From Paguma larvata (taxonomy: Eukaryota > Chordata > Mammalia > Carnivora > Viverridae), in NCBI GenBank assembly GCA_030068075.1, contig CM057829.1:82699132-82763131 (forward strand): 64,000 nt of DNA, given 5' to 3'. Position 1 is the stretch's first letter. Each line of letters opens with the position of its first letter. Positions 59,667 through 64,000 of this stretch are shown here, piece by piece. A program made the position numbers and the translations under genes. The notes beneath the pieces were generated by a model. It saw only the letters and a program-made list of their open reading frames with translations, was not told the origin of the DNA and searched no databases.

Positions 59667-59864
59667 CATCTCACTTTGCCAACATCGCAGCAAGTTCATT
59701 ATCATTTTAAGATTTTATTTTTCGAGTCCCAAAATTCTTCCATAGCAGCAACCTTGTCAAAAAATGTTGGTTTTCATTTGACATCTGAAATGTCACCCCC
59801 TGAAATTCCTGTTAGCTACCACTTCTCTTTCCTTAAGTGCTAGCTTGATAGTGATTGTGAAGAT
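59667..59864 (+). repeat. Left arm of a 198-bp inverted duplication
   Basis: Reads from catctcactttgccaacatc to gatagtgattgtgaagat. Its reverse complement recurs at 60906-61103 over the same 198 bp with no gaps and about 10 mismatches by eye (roughly 95 percent). It has no match to any SINE, L1 or LTR I recognise. Confidence 0.93.
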
Positions 59865-59869
59865 GGCTC

Positions 59870-60375
59870 TAAAGATGGCTGCCAACAATCATCACCTTCA
59901 CCTACATGCATATCCCACTCTCCACCCGTGAGTGGAACCCATATTCCCTCTCCTCGAATCCTAGTCGAGGATTCTTTCTGACTCCCTTTGACCAACCGAC
60001 TGTGGCAGAAGGGACACTCTGCCAGTTGCAGCTCAAGGCCTTAAGAAAACTGGTTGCTTTAGTTTTTGCTCTCTTGGCATCCAGCTTCCCCGTAAGGAAG
60101 TGTGGGCAAGACTTCCGAGTGATGAAAGACTATGAGTACAGGAAAAGTCCCAGCCAGCCCCACAGCTCTTCTACTTTATCTGAGGCGCCAGACATGTCAG
60201 CAGAGCCATCTCTGGTTCTCGAGCCCTAGTCAAGCTACTCCAGACAAGGCCCTGGAGAGCAGAGAAAAGATGCCCCTGAGTTGCAGAAAGGTGAAAAATA
60301 AAAATGGTAGTTGTTGCCTTACGTCACTAAGTTATAGGGTGGTTTGTTATGCAACACTTATTAATAACTGAAACA
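59870..60375 (-). mobile_element. Old LTR-like element between the inverted arms
   Basis: tgaccaaccgactgtggcag, then gcagctcaaggccttaagaa, then a body, then tcactaagttatagggtggt and ttgttatgcaacacttatta, the complement of the attgctgcataacaaa start seen at 15600. The 107- and 79-codon + frames here (59906-60371) come from this element. Confidence 0.58.
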
Positions 60376-60448
60376 CTGACATAAGGTAAATACAAGACAG
60401 AGACTTTGACAATATATTTTAACTTTTCCTGTGTATGATCTCAGTTCT

Positions 60449-60658
60449 TTTTTTTAAATTTTTTTAACGTTTATTTATTTTTGAGAGACATAGAATGAGC
60501 AGGGGAAGGGCAGAGAGAGAGGGAGACACAATCCAAAGCAGGCTCCAGGCTCCGAGCCATCAGCACAGAGCCCTACACGGGGCTCGAACTCACAGACCAT
60601 GAGACCATGACCTGAGCTGAAGTCGGCCACCTAACCAACTGAGCCACCCAGGTGCCCC
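60449..60658 (-). mobile_element. CAN SINE with 13-bp TSD
   Basis: Lies inside the loop of the inverted duplication. Reversed tail ttaacgtttatttatttttg, then gagccctacacggggctcga, then gaagtcggccacctaaccaa, then the intact reversed head. Perfect TSD tgatctcagttct at 60436-60448 and 60659-60671. Confidence 0.97.
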
Positions 60659-60671
60659 TGATCTCAGTTCT

Positions 60672-60905
60672 AATAAAGGCATTTTGGCAATATCTTTCCA
60701 CTTTAATTAAAGTCATTAAAAAGTCATGATTTATCACATTCTTTTCTCATTTTTATTCAGTTTGCACCATCGGATAGCTCAACTATATTTCAATCATCAT
60801 TTTTTGTAAATGTATGCATATATTTTGCAGAAAAAATGAAAGTCCATATATGAAATATATATGATTAAACTTATATAAGTTAATAACATTAAACTTTTTA
60901 CAGTA
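60672..60905. other. AT-rich DNA between SINE and right arm
   Basis: Includes taataacattaaactt at about 60881-60896, which recurs at about 61147-61162 beyond the right arm. Confidence 0.5.
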
Positions 60906-61103
60906 ATCTTCACAATCACTATCAAGTTAGCACTTAAGGAAAGAGAAGTGGCAGCTAACAGGAATTTCAGGGGGTGACATTTCAGATGTCAAATGAAAAC
61001 CAACATTTTTTGACAAGGTTGCTGTTATGGAAGAATTTGGGTACTTGAAAAATAAAATCTTAAAATGATAATGAACTTGCCACAATGTTGGCATAGTGAG
61101 ATG
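60906..61103 (-). repeat. Right arm of the 198-bp inverted duplication
   Basis: Reverse complement of 59667-59864, from atcttcacaatcactatcaa to gcatagtgagatg. On each side lies an AT-rich direct repeat (taataacattaaactt). Right of it there are several stuttered taatgttaataa copies at 61107-61150. Confidence 0.93.
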
Positions 61104-62627
61104 TTTAATAACAGTAATGTTAATAATGTTAATAACATTAATGTTTAATAACATTAAACTTATGTAAGTTTAAATATAAACATATATAAACTAAATTTAG
61201 TTCAGTGATTTTTAGTTTGGTCTTGTAATAATGTATATATTGCAAACGAGTCATTTCACAGAGTTTTCAGTAGAGGGTAATAATTACCCAAACTTTGGGA
61301 AATATTTACTTCCATAGAATATTTCAACTCTTTGAATATGTTTTTTATATCTAAATCTGCCATAATATGGAATAATTAACTACTCTTTCATAATAACTAT
61401 GATTAAAAGTGAATTATAATTAAGTGCAATTAATTACCGAGTAGCAACAGAAAGAATAATGGTTTAAACTTTGCTTTAAACTCATGATAATTTCTTTCCT
61501 TCAAAGTGTGGGCATATACAGAATTGAGAAAATATATTTTTTAACTCTGTACAGATAATTATGACAATGGTAATATTATTACATTAATTTTAAATTCATG
61601 TACTCCTGACCACTGTGTCTGACAAGTGAATTGAAACTGCCCAAAATAAACAGACTATGCATGTATATATTCTTGTATACACCAATTCAACTGAGAATCA
61701 TTTTACCTACATTTTCAGGATTAAATAAGTCCGTATTAAGTAGAAAAGTCAATGACAAAAAAGGCAGTAGATCAATATTAAAGCTAATTTATTCACTGTT
61801 TGGATATCATTTTGGATCAAAAGTCAGCATCACTCCTATGAAGATAATAAAGGTGAACTGGAAACCAACTATGGTGTAACTCTCCTGATTTCATATATCT
61901 ATTGAGGAGAAATTATAGTGTTGGAATTCTTGACTCAGAGTGCCCAGATGAACACTGACTATTTAGAACCTCAAGAGGCATATGCGGACTAAGGGAAGTA
62001 ATCAGCCTCAAGTTCAGAATGTGAAATGTTTAACTTTGACTCCAAAGACAATCTCAAAAATTAAATGGCTGGGAACGTCTCTGGATTTCAAGTAATTCAC
62101 CTTTATTAACAATCATGAGAGAAAGAAAGGGCTTGGGAATATACTTTCATATATTGCAAGATGAGAAGACAAGAGGTAGAATCAAAATATGTTTATCATC
62201 ATTATTTTTAGGCATTAAAATATTCCAAACAGTGCAGAAGTGCCAGGCTGCTTTTAAGCAATCTGCACTTTGGTCCAGTTTATACAGAATAGTTTTAGAA
62301 TTTAATTACCTAACCTGCTAGCTCTAGAATTCTTACTATAGGGAGAGAACCGTCTTTATTTGGAGAAAATACTTTCTGAAGTCACTTGGAGGTAGTAGGT
62401 GAGACTCTAAAGAAGCCACAGTGGTAAAGGCAATTGTAATGCTTCCCTGCCCTGGATGCAAGTAGAAATATTCACTCAGGTGTATGAAAGAGTAGAGAGA
62501 ATAGGGAGAAAGGAAATGACTGGCAAGTGTGGTAGGATGAGAAACCTTGAACCAAGGAAATGGCCATGAAGCTTTAAGAGCAGTAGTACTTCCAAAGTGA
62601 AATGTTTTTTGTTTGTCTGTTTGTTTT
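61104..62627. other. AT-rich DNA, no gene
   Basis: Stuttered taatgttaata repeats at 61107-61160, then about 1.4 kb with nothing recognised. The frames at 61631-61879 and 62115-62321 are not supported. Confidence 0.45.
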
Positions 62628-62965
62628 TTTTAATTGGCTTTACTTTTTAGAACAGTTTTAGGTTCACAGTGAAAGTACAATGAGTTCGCACCTGCCGAGA
62701 CTTCCCACCCCAACCTCTAGCACTATCTACATTCCAGACCAGACTGGAATGTTTGCTAAAACTAAAGAACCTACATTGACACGTTGTTATTACCCAAAGA
62801 CTTTACTGCATGTTAGGGTTCACTCTTGGTTTTGTACATTGTGTGAATTTTGAGAAATGTGTAAAAACATGTAGCCACCATTATAGTATCAAACGGAGTA
62901 GTTTCAGTGCCCTAGGTATCCTTGTGTTCTGCCTATTGATTCCTCCCTTCCTTCCCCTAACCACC
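62628..62965 (-). mobile_element. Old L1M 3' UTR, antisense
   Basis: ggctttactttttagaacag and ttttaggttcacagtgaaag, then gaacctacattgacacgttg, then gttagggttcactcttggtt, then ccaccattatagtatcaaac and ggagtagtttcagtgcccta: a good match to the reverse L1MA/L1MB-type 3' UTR. Confidence 0.85.
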
Positions 62966-64000
62966 TGCTGTGGGATTTTTAAATTGTGGGCCCTGCTAGC
63001 TTTATAGAAGAAGTATACTGAGTTCCTCTTTAGTGTTAGCATTGAAAAATGGACTAAGACAATCTGGACACTTAGTCAATCTCTAAATATAAATAAGAGA
63101 GCACTTGAAAAGCAAAAAGAGCTTCAGAAATCCATAGAAATCTTGAAGAAGATATTTGCTTCTCCATAAACTGTAGCAGAGAGCTTTGAAACAATTTCAT
63201 TAAGATCCAAAGAAACAGGTTTTGCATTAAACAGGTTACATGATATTTTAAATGCCTTTGATGATATAAGCAAAAACAATAGCCTTCGGTTCGATAGTGG
63301 TAGGAGCAGCCTTTGTTAGGATTAAGTAAATTGCCCAGTCTCTTTGTGAGCTTCATCAAGACACTCGGATCACCATTTCCTTAGGGTCCAGCTGAGTTAT
63401 ACATACATAATAAACTAGCCAATCAAATCTTAAGTGGGTTAGCCTTCAAGTAATACTTTTGCTATTCATAAAGAGCTGACAATTGTTGACATATAGATTT
63501 TTTTTTCTTAAGCTGGGAAGGACTCTTTCAAGTAAATGGAAAGGAATTTCAGAGTATTGCTCTCCCAGGGAACATTGTTAAAAAATGAAACAAAACAACA
63601 TCAAGAACAACAAAAACCTCAAAGGACGTTTTCATTGAAGGAATGGATTTTTCTAAAGGAAAGATACGCAATTAAACCACATGTAATCAAAATAAGTCAG
63701 GGAATGAGCTGTTTCGGGTGGAGGAAATCTGTGATCCAACCGCCTTGAGAGCATAGATAGAGTAGAAATGTCAGCAGAGGGAGTAGGGAGTGGTCTAGTG
63801 TGAGAGCTGAATGAGCGGCATGGGAAGGGAGGAAACACACAGACAGCACTGACAGCAGTCAGAGAGCAGCAATGAGGACCCTGTCAAATTTGAATAAATC
63901 ATTCCAGAGAGTCTGTCCCGTAGAGAACATAAAATGGTTAAAAACAAAAGAGAAGGGAGAAAAGCAGAAATCAGTAAAACATATTAATATGTGCAGCAAA
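62966..64000. other. Single-copy DNA, no gene
   Basis: The 95-codon - frame at 63072-63359 and the overlapping frames at 63536-63838 have no recognisable product. The last 300 bp are purine-rich. Confidence 0.45.

Noticed and set aside
59906..60371. 107- and 79-codon frames in a GC-richer region
   Set aside because: They lie in an old LTR-like element and overlap in different frames. No retroviral or host domain is readable.
1..64000. CRISPR array, operon, phage or plasmid structure
   Set aside because: Direct repeats here are SINE copies, TSDs and microsatellites. No regular repeat-spacer pattern or bacterial gene organisation exists.

Overview
This window is non-coding mammalian nuclear DNA from a carnivore, most likely a cat (Felidae). 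The main evidence is 29 copies of one tRNA-derived SINE. Its head reads close to gggcgcctgggtggctcag. A B-box-like ttcgagcccc, a body, a (TC)n stretch and an aataaataaacatt-A tail follow. This is the carnivore CAN SINE (SINEC), and the aaataaataaacatt tail is the felid form. A short LINE-1 3' end near 51.73-51.83 kb also resembles felid L1. The DNA is AT-rich, CpG-poor outside young SINEs, and has no bacterial, viral or plasmid organisation. I find no protein-coding exon, rRNA, functional tRNA, CRISPR array or operon. The longest open frames (up to 145 codons) have no recognisable domain and lie over repeats or in low-complexity DNA. The window is intergenic or deep-intronic.

Layout. 0-13 kb: mostly single-copy AT-rich DNA with a 164-bp polypyrimidine tract, MIR and L2 relics, one old LTR-like element inserted in an L2, an L1 ORF2 fragment (10.05-10.74 kb) and another LTR-like relic (11.65-12.2 kb). 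Only two SINEs lie here. 13-16.5 kb: a three-level nest of an old L1, an LTR-like element inside it and SINEs inside both. 17.5-36 kb: dense SINE insertions, many with intact target-site duplications (TSDs), plus L1M pieces, an MLT1-type LTR inside an L2, and microsatellites. 36-39 kb: a repeat-poor block. 39-52 kb: further SINEs (some young and CpG-rich), MIRs and a felid-type L1 3' end. 52-64 kb: repeat-poor, with an MIR split by an LTR-like element, two arms of a 198-bp inverted duplication about 1.24 kb apart (59.67 and 60.91 kb), and an antisense L1M 3' UTR (62.6 kb).

No genes work together here. The biology is the retrotransposition record, mainly SINEs mobilised by L1 as shown by A-rich tails and TSDs of 10-21 bp, plus local rearrangement. 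I did not find a new functional system. The best leads are the 198-bp inverted duplication with repeat-flanked ends, a 16-bp tail-only insertion with TSDs at 31.93 kb, the nested insertion history at 14-16.4 kb, and several repeat-free blocks that could be conserved regulatory elements but need cross-species alignment.
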